Below are positions 10,950 through 20,309 of a stretch of DNA of 43,517 nucleotides, piece after piece (the stretch's first letter is position 1; each line of letters starts with the position of its first letter). A program made the translations under genes and the position numbers. Source of the DNA: Perkinsus olseni (lineage: Eukaryota; Perkinsozoa; Perkinsida; Perkinsidae); NCBI GenBank assembly GCA_013115135.1, contig JABANP010000448.1, positions 1 to 43,517 on the forward strand, written 5' to 3'. The notes beneath the pieces are model-generated. The model searched no databases. It saw nothing but the letters and a program-made list of their open reading frames with translations, and was not told the DNA's origin.

Positions 10950-13900
10950 TTACCCACCGTTCGGTTCAGCTAGTTCCGAATCACCCGCCTTACGTTGGCA
11001 TAATTCCTCCGTACAAACACAGCCCTTCGGTAACGTTAACTTGACGATCTCAGCTTGCCCTTTGGCATTCTCGAACTTCGATTCATCAGGGTCGAAATCA
11101 GGATGATTAGTGACCACCACCACGGCGCTTATCTGCATAGTTTCGGCAAAGCAATGCATCCGTGCACTAAAAGGACGTCCATATTGGCGTCCTAGGCGCT
11201 AGCGGTTTTGCTAATCTATTGGCTCGCTTTCGAGTGGCAAATTAGTGAAAGAGCAAGGCCGAATACGTTGAAGACAGGGAAAGATGGTTCATGGGCTAAG
11301 CGCGTTCGATTAGCCTTGGATTCTACTCGCCATCAACAGAGCCAAAGAAGCACCAATGGTGATACCACCGACCAAAATCTCCCGCTAGTATGGTCGTTAA
11401 CATCGCGGATCCCCTGCAGTATTTCCCTTATTACGTTGAATGCTCTGAAGAAATCTGCGCTCGGACGCTCTGGTGCTTGTAGGATCACATCGGATACGTA
11501 ACTACGAGGATACTCAACAACCGTCACGCGCCACAAATTCATACCGGCAGCTCAGCAAGGATAGAGCTCTTTCGCCATCAGATGTGACGGTACTATCAGT
11601 TTCTCCCTTCGCCGAAGAATCGTGTCGAACGCCAACCTAAAAAAAGCGACCGCTAAAAAATTGAGCGAGAAACGTTGATTCTCACCAGAAGATAGTCGGC
11701 ACCTTTGACAGCTTCCATGGCGAGACGAAGTGCTTCGACGTGTGAGGTATGCAACAGATCCCAAACAGCGGAGATATATACAATCTGGAGACCGGAGCAA
11801 ATCTCGAATCGTCACCGCGCCACGAAATTGCCCTACTTTAGTCGCATTCTCAATAGGCTTGTTGCCCCGCGAGAATTCAGACATTCTCCTGCTGGTCAGC
11901 GAGAAAGCCTCATTGGCGTTGGCGCCAGGATGACGACCCAAAATCTGACGAAAGGACGATGAAAGAACACCAATGACAAAAAAACGCATCTTCTTCGCGC
12001 AGTTTATGGTACTATAGCGCAGTGCAACACCCAGCAAACATATTTTCAACTGTCGAATCATTGACGACATGTACGCTAATTCTAATATAAACGGACACTT
12101 ACTTCAATATGACTGATACTGAACTGAATGAAATAGCGTTTAAATCAATGCCCAATGATCTCAGGTTACATAAAGACGAAAGACAGCAGCATCACGTAGA
12201 CTAGAACTTTCACGAAGGAGGGTAAAACCGAAGAAGCCAATGTATTCACTCACAGTGAGAATATCGATCATCCCGAGTCGGGATTCCCGACCACTATTCA
12301 GGGTAGGCATAAGCGCTATGAACAGCAAAGTTCATTCAAACGCGATTTTTCAACCAGTACTAAAGTCACTCGATATGACTGGTCGAAAGTCGATCAGCGA
12401 TACCGGATATTTTGGTATCGATCATCGAACGCCACTATGTTATTATCATGTCAGTAAAACTACAACGAAGTACGGTGCAGATCAACAGCGAGCTACTACT
12501 CTGTTAATTAAGGTAGTAGTAGAAATACACTCGCTTCTCCTGAACTCACGATACCTGACCAAAACTATATTTCGCGCCCCACGAAATTTCAAACAGATAA
12601 CGACTACCTGCCCGCCTCTTTGACGTAACCGTACATGTCAGTGCCATCGGAGGCCTTGGCGATATCATCACCGTGCACGGCATAGTCGATACGATGCTAA
12701 CAAGGATGATGAATAACACAGAGCTCAACTACGCCATACTTCACGAGGAAAGATACAGCATCATCTTGAACGAATTTCTATGAAAAATTATCAAAAACGT
12801 GAGATGATAACGAATACTAGAAATTTTGATGTCGAGCAAGACACGCAGCGCGTCACATGCTATAGAAGTTGCGTTTGGTGACTAACTTTAAGCTAAGATA
12901 CCAATAGGTTTTCATGGTTACTAAATTAGATATCATGATCAGCAAGATTCTGATATAAGAAAAATGATAAAGTACAAGTACAAGATCTGATGGTACTAGA
13001 AATACGAATGATAAAACAGCCTACGAGGAATCTCACGTCAAAGAGGGCGAAAACCACTTCACCCAACTCGAACGTGCATTGCCACTCACCACATACCACA
13101 ATTAAACGAAAGCATATCATTGCATCGTGAACAAAGGCGGAGAGAGTACTATCAAGGAGCAACCCCTTAGGGGTTGGGAGTTCCGATCATCATCTCGGGT
13201 TGCTCATTCTACCCGATTCTCAGCACGGAATTTCAGCAAGCGTCACTCGCCACGAAATTCAACGCCACCCGTTGCCGAGCTTCTACCTTATCCAGGAACT
13301 CCACCGTGAGAGGCTTATAAGGGACGTCGTGCACAATGTCATCCACCCACTTGCAAGCCCTCAGCATCGTCTACACAGAAAAAAAACTCCATTTCACGCG
13401 CCACGAAATTATCCACTGTTACCTCTTTCTCCTCTTCAGAACAGACAAACTCTCCGCCTTTCACACGACGGATTTCCTTGTTCGGATGGATACCCGCCAC
13501 AACTTCAACGTGGACGGTCTGAAAATTCCGAACTAGAAAAAAATCGGAGGTACTCGAATCATCATTCCTCGTTATTCCACGCTTCCACGTCAATCGGGTG
13601 CTCACTTGCCATTACACCATGTCCTTCGGGAAAGGTCATTGCGCTTATAATGTAGACGATTCAAAAAAGTATTAATGCCCTACAAGAACACTACACAGTA
13701 CGCCCAATATCGAGGGCCCCGAAGTCATGTGGACCTTGAGCTCGGAGTATGAGCTTTCCTAACTCGAATAGTTATACCGACTCGCTAGATTGTGCATACT
13801 GCAAAGAAGATTGTAAACAGGCATGAACAGCTTGTTGGTGAGAGCGGTGATACAATGAGCATCTTCGATTTCATTAATCCCATGGTAGCGAAAAACGCGA

Positions 13901-14145
13901 GTCGCTCACCTCCCCTTCCAACTGCTTTTCCTTCTCAATCTCATGAGCGATAGTTGAAACCTGAGAGTAATCCAAAGGTCCCCGGATCGATCCCAACACC
14001 CGTCCACTACCTGTCTGATTGCGTTGAAATGACCAGTATGCATCAAATCCCAGCAACCGCATATCAGAATTCGCATAGTCCTCGGAGACCGCAACAGCGG
14101 GCCACTTCCTTCAGCAGAACTACCGATATGATTGGTCTCAACCAT
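10950..14145 (-). CDS. PCYT2: Ethanolamine-phosphate cytidylyltransferase
   Basis: Catalyses CTP + phosphoethanolamine to CDP-ethanolamine in the Kennedy pathway. There are two cytidylyltransferase domains, as in the family. Domain 1: exon 1 (14145-14011) has CGCWDLMHTGHFNAIRQ with the HxGH signature. Exons at 13960-13910 and 13518-13423 (VVAGIHPNKEIRRVKGG) follow, then 13370-13287 (RACKWVDDIVHDVPYKPLT) and 12696-12608 (RIDYAVHGDDIAKASDGTDM), then ECISTTTLINR near 12530. Domain 2: SLTSRRMSEFSRGNKP (about 11910), then 11784-11687 IVYISAVWDLLHTSHVEALR. Next come YPRSYVSDVILQAPE (about 11500) and ISAVVVVTNHPDFDPDE (about 11120), with TAA at 10950. Domain 2 has HTSH instead of HxGH. Residues 46-62 are unusual, and the linker exon between the domains (12500-12000) was not resolved. 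A stem-loop CAACCCC/GGGGTTG lies in an intron at about 13160-13176. Confidence 0.9.
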
Positions 14146-14276
14146 AGTGAAAAACGAGAACTACTATTTGAAGTTACGCAGGTTCGAACCCCAGCGATGG
14201 CAGTATTAAACACAAAACTTCAATCTTCGGCATATCTGATGCCTCTTAATGTACTGACATAGAAACGCCCACAAGA

Positions 14277-15350
14277 TCAGTTGGCTCCAAATCTCTGAGC
14301 ACGCAATCGCTTCCGCTCCGCCTCCGTTTCAGGCGTCGTCAATCCGAACCTAAATGCCCGGGTTCGATTCCCGGCGCCGGCTTTTTTGTCACCTTTTAGC
14401 TCTCTTCAACCGCCGCTCAGCCTCTTCGGAAGAAGCGCTAGCGTCAGAAACAGCCCTACAGAAGAACGGTTGACAAACGTCGCGAATTGTTATCAACTAC
14501 TTGGTCGTCTTCTGACCCTTCTTCACGGGAGTAGTACCGAATCTGACCGCTCTCGCAGCTCGCTTATCGGCCTCAGTACAAGTGCCAAACCTGAACACAG
14601 CAAGAAGCAATCTTCGGTGAATAGCCTCTGTATGTCTCTCGATACGAACTGCAGTGCGCGGTACAGTGAGTCAGCTACCCCTTCACAGGAACCTCCGATC
14701 TTTTCGTGGCCCGTGCTTTACAGAGAACACACACACAAGCTTTGCTTCCACATTGTAGAGAAACTATTCCATTGCACGCTGCTATCCCACTAGACTAACG
14801 ACAAGGAAGTTCATAATAGACGGACTAAGATCAAGCATCAAAGACTCACAAATACTCGCCAAAGCTATATGACCATCACATGGTCAAGCCTGAACCAGTA
14901 TGTAAATGGCGATCCATCCTGATCGGACACCCATTAGTATTCCCAGTATTCATCAAAATAAGCATAACATAGTCCTAATGGGTATCCCTAATTGGCAAAC
15001 TAGCCAGAAGCATATCTGTTTTTCTAGCGCCGTAAACCCGGTGGATCAATTTCCGATCGCCGAGAAGTCTGTCGATGAGAACACTGCCCTACCCGAAGGC
15101 ATCGTGGCGGGAATCGCTGATCAGACCCCAACCCATCAAGCAGAACCGAGAACACCTCAGTTACTCCGCATAACTATCACACGAGTGGCATCTACAACCA
15201 TCAAAAGAACCCGACCTAGATCGACTTCGTTACGAAGTGCACAAAATGATTTCTCAAACCCCCACAGTGTTCCCTCGTACATTACCTCTCAGCTCGGCGC
15301 AGTCTCTTTTCCTCCTCAGAAAGCTCGTCCTCGGAACCGGACTTGGAAGC
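14277..15350 (-). CDS. SARNP: SARNP/Tho1-type mRNA export protein (5' end not found)
   Basis: The C-terminal part of a SARNP (CIP29)/yeast Tho1-like protein, which works with the TREX complex in mRNA export. The exon at 15350-15286 gives GSEDELSEEEKRLRRAER. A long intron leads to FGTCTEADKRAARAVRFG (from about 14611), then KKGQKTTK. The next exon reads AVSDASASSEEAERRLKRAK. A 43-nt intron follows (14392-14350), and the last exon reads RFGLTTPETEAERKRLRAQ and ends FGAN-stop (TGA at 14277-14279). The repeated (E)KRxxRAxRFG motif is typical of the family. All four exons join in frame. I did not find the N-terminal SAP-domain exon, which should lie above 15350. Confidence 0.75.
14350..14392. other. 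tRNA T-arm-like hairpin filling a 43-nt intron
   Basis: Read on the plus strand, the intron of the SARNP-like gene contains CCCGGGTTCGATTCCCGG followed by CGCCGGCTTTTTT. That is a perfect T-arm/B-box with an acceptor-like tail and a T6 run. No matching 5' half of a tRNA lies upstream, so this is not an intact tRNA gene. Confidence 0.5.
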
Positions 15351-15914
15351 CTGCGACAGGAAAGATCACTTCACTTCATCACGATTGCATTCAAAAAATA
15401 CTAGCCGTTAATGGAGATAATCAACGGCAAGGCGCTCTCTAAGTTGACCTTAGAAAACCGTAATACACAGAATGGCCTAACGCTCGCGGAGCTACTATTG
15501 TGCGCCACACAAATTGTCCACGGTCATCTCGCTAGCGTGGAAGTTGTGCATACACAACAGACGGGAGCGATCATATTCACTAGAAAAGGAATACTCAACA
15601 TGAGGCCACATGAGCAAAAGTAGAGGTTGCTCCACTAGCAATGACTTTCAATTATCATTGTGAATTAGAATTATCTTAGAATTATCTTTGTGATGATATC
15701 ATCCCACAGTACATAGTTCTCGTGAGGTGTAATCAACGCATCATGATCATTAGCGTGAACCGTGACTCTAATGAGGTATCTAGTTGCCACATATCACAGT
15801 GGCCTCATCTTTGCATGTTGCACCTTCCCAGCACAAACTCTGTTACTACTGCAATATTACCAATGACAATACCTCTATGATCGATACTCACAATGCATTA
15901 TCATGACGTCATAT
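15351..15914. other. No gene resolved
   Basis: The N-terminal SAP exon of the SARNP-like gene would be expected here on the minus strand, but I could not identify it. A direct repeat of ATTATCTT/AATTATC words lies near 15646-15690. Confidence 0.3.
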
Positions 15915-16451
15915 TCAGACCGCTATTTTCCGGTTATTATAACCAACCGCCGGAGTAACCGTCGACGTTGGAGGCCTTTCAGGAACCGGGAAGCAGGAAC
16001 CATTATAACCAATCGCCGGAGTATCCGTCGACGTTGGAGGCCTTTCAGGAACCGGGAAGCAGGATCCATTATAACCAACCGCCGGAGGAGCCGTCGAAGT
16101 TGGAAGCCTTTCAGGAACGGTGAAGCAAGACTCATTATAACCAATCGCTGGAGTAGCCGTCGACGTTGGAGGTCTTTCAGGAACCGCTGTAGGTAGCTGG
16201 AATTGATCCGCCGGCCAGGGGTTCACTGGGATAGACTGCTGCACCGCACCGCTGGGGGGTTGCTGTCTTATATACGGCAACCCTGGGCCGGGCGGCTGAC
16301 CCAATAGCCGAGGTGACCGTCGTTGTTGATCCCGATAGTGCTCGAGTTGGGAAGGAGATGCTGTAGTTCTCGGATGATTGTGCTTGTCATTGGCCATCAT
16401 GGCGAGTGTTTCCTCTTCCTTGGTCAACTCAAGACTCGTGGGGATAGACAT
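15915..16451 (-). CDS. Pro/Thr-rich protein with 22-residue repeats
   Basis: A 178-residue open frame from an ATG at 16451 (MSIPTSLELTKEEETLAMM) to a stop at 15915. The N-terminal third is polar, then Pro/Gln-rich. The C-terminal half is four copies of a 22-residue unit VPERPPTSTxTPAxGYNxSC. The repeat keeps its frame and mostly synonymous or conservative changes, which suggests translation. No family is recognised. No signal peptide is obvious. Confidence 0.5.
   Translation of the reverse strand: MSIPTSLELTKEEETLAMMANDKHNHPRTTASPSQLEHYRDQQRRSPRLLGQPPGPGLPYIRQQPPSGAVQQSIPVNPWPADQFQLPTAVPERPPTSTATPAIGYNESCFTVPERLPTSTAPPAVGYNGSCFPVPERPPTSTDTPAIGYNGSCFPVPERPPTSTVTPAVGYNNRKIAV
15934..16197 (-). 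repeat. 66-bp tandem repeat, 4 copies
   Basis: The anchor word AACCAA(C/T)CGC starts at 15941, 16007, 16073 and 16139, an exact 66-bp period. Each unit encodes 22 residues on the minus strand. Confidence 0.9.
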
Positions 16452-18188
16452 AGTTCAAAAAATTTATATACTCTTGGGTTCAGTATTCCATCTCAGGGGA
16501 ATATCTTTCCGTTACACAAAAAGGGGCGCGCTCTAATGATTATGAGCACATCGTGACAGACAATCTACTACTAGGCTATCATCACGTACTACAGCATCGA
16601 CCACACTGCCGAAAACCACTACGATTGTTATCTTTTCTACTCAAAGTACAGCAACCGTGCCCCCCCCGTATATTGTACACACCATCGGTAACCCTCGCCA
16701 TCATTTTCAAACTATTTTTAATTACCGATGCTATTGTAGTGCCTTCCGCTCTCTCCGTGCTCTCTTCTACGGCATCTCCCTGCTGTTGCGTCTCGGCTGA
16801 CTCTTTCTTGTCTGAACCAAGACACTATGTCCGTTCATCATGCACCGAGTCGCGGGAGCCCACCAGAACTACTGAGTCTCACCCTCTTACCTTCATTCTT
16901 TCCTGCACCGTCGACCACCTCCCTAAAAACAAGATGCCGTGCAAAATGGATTGCCCCGTGCCTGTGATTTCCTTGCACGAGTGAGTTTTCGCTTTTACTA
17001 TCTTGAGTTCGAGTTTACTATCTGAGCACACTTCTATTTCAATTTTGACTTTCATTCAGCTAACTTTCTGTTTCACGCCGTACTGACTTGCCAAGTCAGG
17101 ACAGTAAGACGAGACAACCCCCGCGACAAACCGGTTTTCTAAACTCACATGATAAATCGTTGAGCAACGGGCGTGCTCAATCGTCAGCTACGATTAAAAT
17201 ACTGGTTACACTCGACGAGAATTCCGTTAGCCTGAAAATTCTCGCTCAGTACGAATCACCCAGATGTGCTAGTCGATACGATCAGCATTACTTTTGCGCT
17301 TCTCTTTTCGACGGCAACAGAGCCTCACTGGAAGTCTCTTCAGAGATAACGGACATCAGAGGGAAGAAGTAGACCAAAGCAAGATTTCCATCCCTCTACG
17401 CACAGCCACAATATTGCTAATTTATAGATAGCCGACGATATCTCGCTCGCCCGCACGCCTGCGCGGAAAACATTTCCATCCGAATGTCTCCTGGGGCCTA
17501 TTTCACAAGGGCTCATAAGGAGCAAAAATTATAAGGTGCCTTACGGTTTTCTCGTAAGTCGCTTTCACATCCTTACGATTTGAGTCGCAAGGGTAAGGTG
17601 CCATGAGGCTCCTCACCATAAGGCACCTTACCGTAAGGCTCCTTACATTAGGAGGGGTAAGGACGTGCTCCTAACGTAAGGCTATTTCACGAAAGGCCTT
17701 TTGGCATGCCTCCGTACGGACCTTACATAAGGTGCCATAGGGTACTGTCAAGGTACGTAGGGGAGTGGATCGCACTACTACTTGACCAGGCTTTACCAAT
17801 AATAAAGATAAGAACACAACCCAGACCTTGCACCTTAGAGTACACGTTCCAGCGTACAATAATACGTCACAAGTGACTGATTTGCCACTCACGAGAATTG
17901 TACTAATAACTAGCTATTGCAGCACTCTATAGCGCAGCGCAAAGGATACGCATTGCGGCACGCGGGACTCACACAAGATCTGTCCCGCTAATTGTCCCCT
18001 ATATCGGGCCAAAGGTTTTCGAGGCGAGCGCTGACATAGTTGCGCTTTCATACCATAACATCTCCTCCCCGCAAAACCTTGACACGGATATAGATAAAAA
18101 GAAATCAAAATCGCAAAAATCAGATAATCTATGCCATCATCAATACTCTTAAGCTTCGTAACCGGGCCAAGCGTCACATGAGGCAACC
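16452..18188. other. No convincing gene; contains TAAGG-rich element
   Basis: Several medium open frames occur on both strands, but none shows a recognisable motif or a good exon chain. The clear feature is the CCTTA/TAAGG element at 17514-17745. Confidence 0.35.
17514..17745. repeat. CCTTA/TAAGG inverted-repeat element
   Basis: Words of the form TAAGGTGCC and GGCACCTTA alternate through about 230 bp (near 17532, 17594, 17621 and 17728), with TAAGGCTCCTTA variants between them. The segment can fold into several overlapping hairpins. It has no coding content and may be a MITE-like non-autonomous element related to 2590-2633. Confidence 0.55.
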
Positions 18189-19628
18189 GGGCCGAGGACG
18201 TTAGTCCTTCCACCAGTGACGATATTCTTCATCTCGTTGAGAACCTTGTTCACGCCAGCGTTCCAGAACGGGCCGAACCACGTCCTCAAAGGAGTCGGTA
18301 CAGCGGGACCAAGCGAAGTTGATAGACGAGCGGTGTTCACGACGTCGGTTAACACCAGTAGCCGGAGCAGCAATCAACTCGTTGGGCCGAACATTAAACA
18401 CCTCAGGGAAGGGCGTTAAAGGAGCTCGAGGTAGAGGGAACCCTTCACGAGCTCGCACCGATTCGTACTTGTAGAGCATGTCAACCAAACTCTCAGGGCG
18501 ATCAAGTCCAGAGGGGCGGCCATAGTCATCTTCCAAACCACACTCGAAGGCTCTTGTCGAACGGGCCGAGAAGACGTAACTGTTGGGCCGAAGAGGTCGC
18601 TCACGACTGAGTCTCATAACAACCGGTAGGGCACGCTCTAGATGGTAGTTGCAACAGAACAGCACATCACACTCTGAGCGGATCTCACCGTGAGTCGATC
18701 CTTGAGAGCAGTGAATCGTCACAGCCATAGCACCAACCTGGGCCGAATGAAGCCACCTGAGCACTCCAGCCGCCGTAACGATCTCGGGGTTCTCGGGCCA
18801 AGCTTCTTCACGAGAATCCTTGTTGCGCTGGGGGCCTTCACCAAGCTCGCTTAGAAATAGTAAGCGGGCCGAACAGTCCTCGTCGAACGAGGGCAGCACA
18901 CCAGCCACCAACGGATGCTCGAAGGCAACAAAGGCATTGTTGAGGAACCCGTTGCAGCCATGACCATCGTCGAATCCTTGCCAGAACTCACCCCAGTCAC
19001 CAGACAGAACATCTTCGCGGGTCACAGCGAACGGGGCCGAAGTCAAGTACTCCATGTCACCGCGGCGACTAGTAGGATCACAACGAAGTGCAACCATACG
19101 CCACGGGACGAAAGGCACGGGCCGAAATGGCCAGGGCCTTGTCCAGCCAGGATGACGAATACCAGCCTTCTCGATGGTGGAGTCAATATCCCAGTCAAAG
19201 GCGTTCTGGTCAACAGGCCGAATAGGTGGTAGTACTCCGTCGAGGTCTTCAGACCTTGGCAAGTAGCTCAACGACTCGTTGATAATATCCACCTCAGCTT
19301 CGGTGTTCACCAGAGATTGGGCGTCGAACTCGTGCAAGTCCACAGAAGTATCCACCGGGCCGACAGCTGAGATAGCATCGAGAACATCTTCCAGTTGCAA
19401 AGCTGCTGGAGCGGGCCGAAGGACGGGCAGCGCAGGCTGCTGTTCCCTTGGCACCACTGCCAGGCCAGACTGTGGATCAACCGGCACCCACATCGCCATG
19501 ATAGCCGTGATAGCGACTCGACCATGAAGCTTGCGAACCACACCATCCTCACCAGTCACGAGCCGAGGGCGACGATTACGAGTCAGCCCAACAATATCGT
19601 TGTCGTCGTGGTCGTAGACTCGGGCCGA
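18189..19628. other. Cluster of GGGCCGA heptamers
   Basis: GGGCCGA on the plus strand starts at 18189, 18270, 18384, 18563, 18585, 18740, 18866, 19034, 19119, 19357, 19413 and 19622. One-base variants start at 18795 (GGGCCAA) and 19215 (AGGCCGA). All are in the same orientation. They fall in all three frames of the minus-strand ORF, encoding RP, SAR/SAQ/SAP or GP. Confidence 0.9.
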
Positions 19629-19976
19629 AACAGGCGTAGGCGGGTCTTCTTGGCGAACGAGCTTACAATAGTGCTGGAGGGAGTCTCCGCGCTGCTCTGG
19701 AGCCACACCAAGCAGCTCCTGAAGCGTAGATAAGATACCTCCAGGGGGCATAGGACAAAATCCTGCGAAGTTGAAATCAAAGACAATAATCCAAGGCTGA
19801 TAGTCACAAGAGCCGAGGAACAACTTCGATTCTCCGTGTGGCAAGAATATGCGATCTCGAAGTTGACATGCTGAAAGTGGCATGTCACATGATACTTTGA
19901 CTTTGTGACGCTTCGGTCGAATGAAGTATCGTAGCGAAAAGTACGAATTCTCTGGAATCCAGAGTCTGGATAGCAA
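18201..19976 (-). CDS. Uncharacterised 591-codon ORF
   Basis: The longest open frame in the window. The product is unknown to me. The first codon is TTG, so the real start may be a downstream ATG (for example MPLSACQ or MPPGGILSTLQ) or an upstream exon. Visible features: an acidic stretch around residues 200-260, a Pro/Trp-rich block (HPGWTRPWPFRPVPFVPWR) near residue 285, a Cys pair CDVLFCCNY near residue 450, and an Arg-rich tail ending HWWKD-stop. There are no reverse transcriptase, integrase or protease motifs. A gag-like or domesticated retroelement origin is possible but unproven. It contains the GGGCCGA cluster described separately. Confidence 0.5.
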   Translation of the reverse strand: MLSRLWIPENSYFSLRYFIRPKRHKVKVSCDMPLSACQLRDRIFLPHGESKLFLGSCDYQPWIIVFDFNFAGFCPMPPGGILSTLQELLGVAPEQRGDSLQHYCKLVRQEDPPTPVSARVYDHDDNDIVGLTRNRRPRLVTGEDGVVRKLHGRVAITAIMAMWVPVDPQSGLAVVPREQQPALPVLRPAPAALQLEDVLDAISAVGPVDTSVDLHEFDAQSLVNTEAEVDIINESLSYLPRSEDLDGVLPPIRPVDQNAFDWDIDSTIEKAGIRHPGWTRPWPFRPVPFVPWRMVALRCDPTSRRGDMEYLTSAPFAVTREDVLSGDWGEFWQGFDDGHGCNGFLNNAFVAFEHPLVAGVLPSFDEDCSARLLFLSELGEGPQRNKDSREEAWPENPEIVTAAGVLRWLHSAQVGAMAVTIHCSQGSTHGEIRSECDVLFCCNYHLERALPVVMRLSRERPLRPNSYVFSARSTRAFECGLEDDYGRPSGLDRPESLVDMLYKYESVRAREGFPLPRAPLTPFPEVFNVRPNELIAAPATGVNRRREHRSSINFAWSRCTDSFEDVVRPVLERWREQGSQRDEEYRHWWKD

Positions 19977-20309
19977 CTCTTTCGGTCCACTTATCGTGTG
20001 GTGGCTTCACCGAAATCGCAGCGTGTTCTCGTCTACTACGAAGCTTCTTATCCGGCGGACGGAGGGGTAGCAATGAAACCAATGCAGGTCTCTATCAAGT
20101 GGACGGCTTCCGCGCTATGCAGTATATCCTCAGCGGCTTTCAACTTCAGCCTACATCGATACAGAGCACCGAATTGATCGCAGAGTTGAAACCTTGATTA
20201 TCACATTGCACGCATGCGTGAAGCAGATCGCTCATTTCGCCTTGGGCGTACGTGCGGAATTGCCAACCGCCCGCTCTCTGTTCATCTGCTGTAACAAGTG
20301 ACCGGCGTC
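19977..20309. other. Intergenic; divergent region
   Basis: This lies between the minus-strand 591-codon ORF and the plus-strand EF-hand gene. No gene is seen. It could hold both promoters, but no motif is evident. Confidence 0.3.

Noticed and set aside
13339..13655. Plus-strand ORFs over the PCYT2 exons
   Set aside because: They are shadows of minus-strand exons with clear cytidylyltransferase motifs.
14336..14390. Intact plus-strand tRNA gene
   Set aside because: Only the T-arm, a 3' acceptor-like strand and a T run are present. No 5' acceptor, D-arm or anticodon arm can be paired within the right distance, and the sequence lies in a coding gene's intron.
16553..16984. 143-codon plus-strand ORF as a membrane protein
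   Set aside because: The composition is Ser/Pro/Leu without a coherent membrane segment, there are no splice partners and no family motif; not supported.
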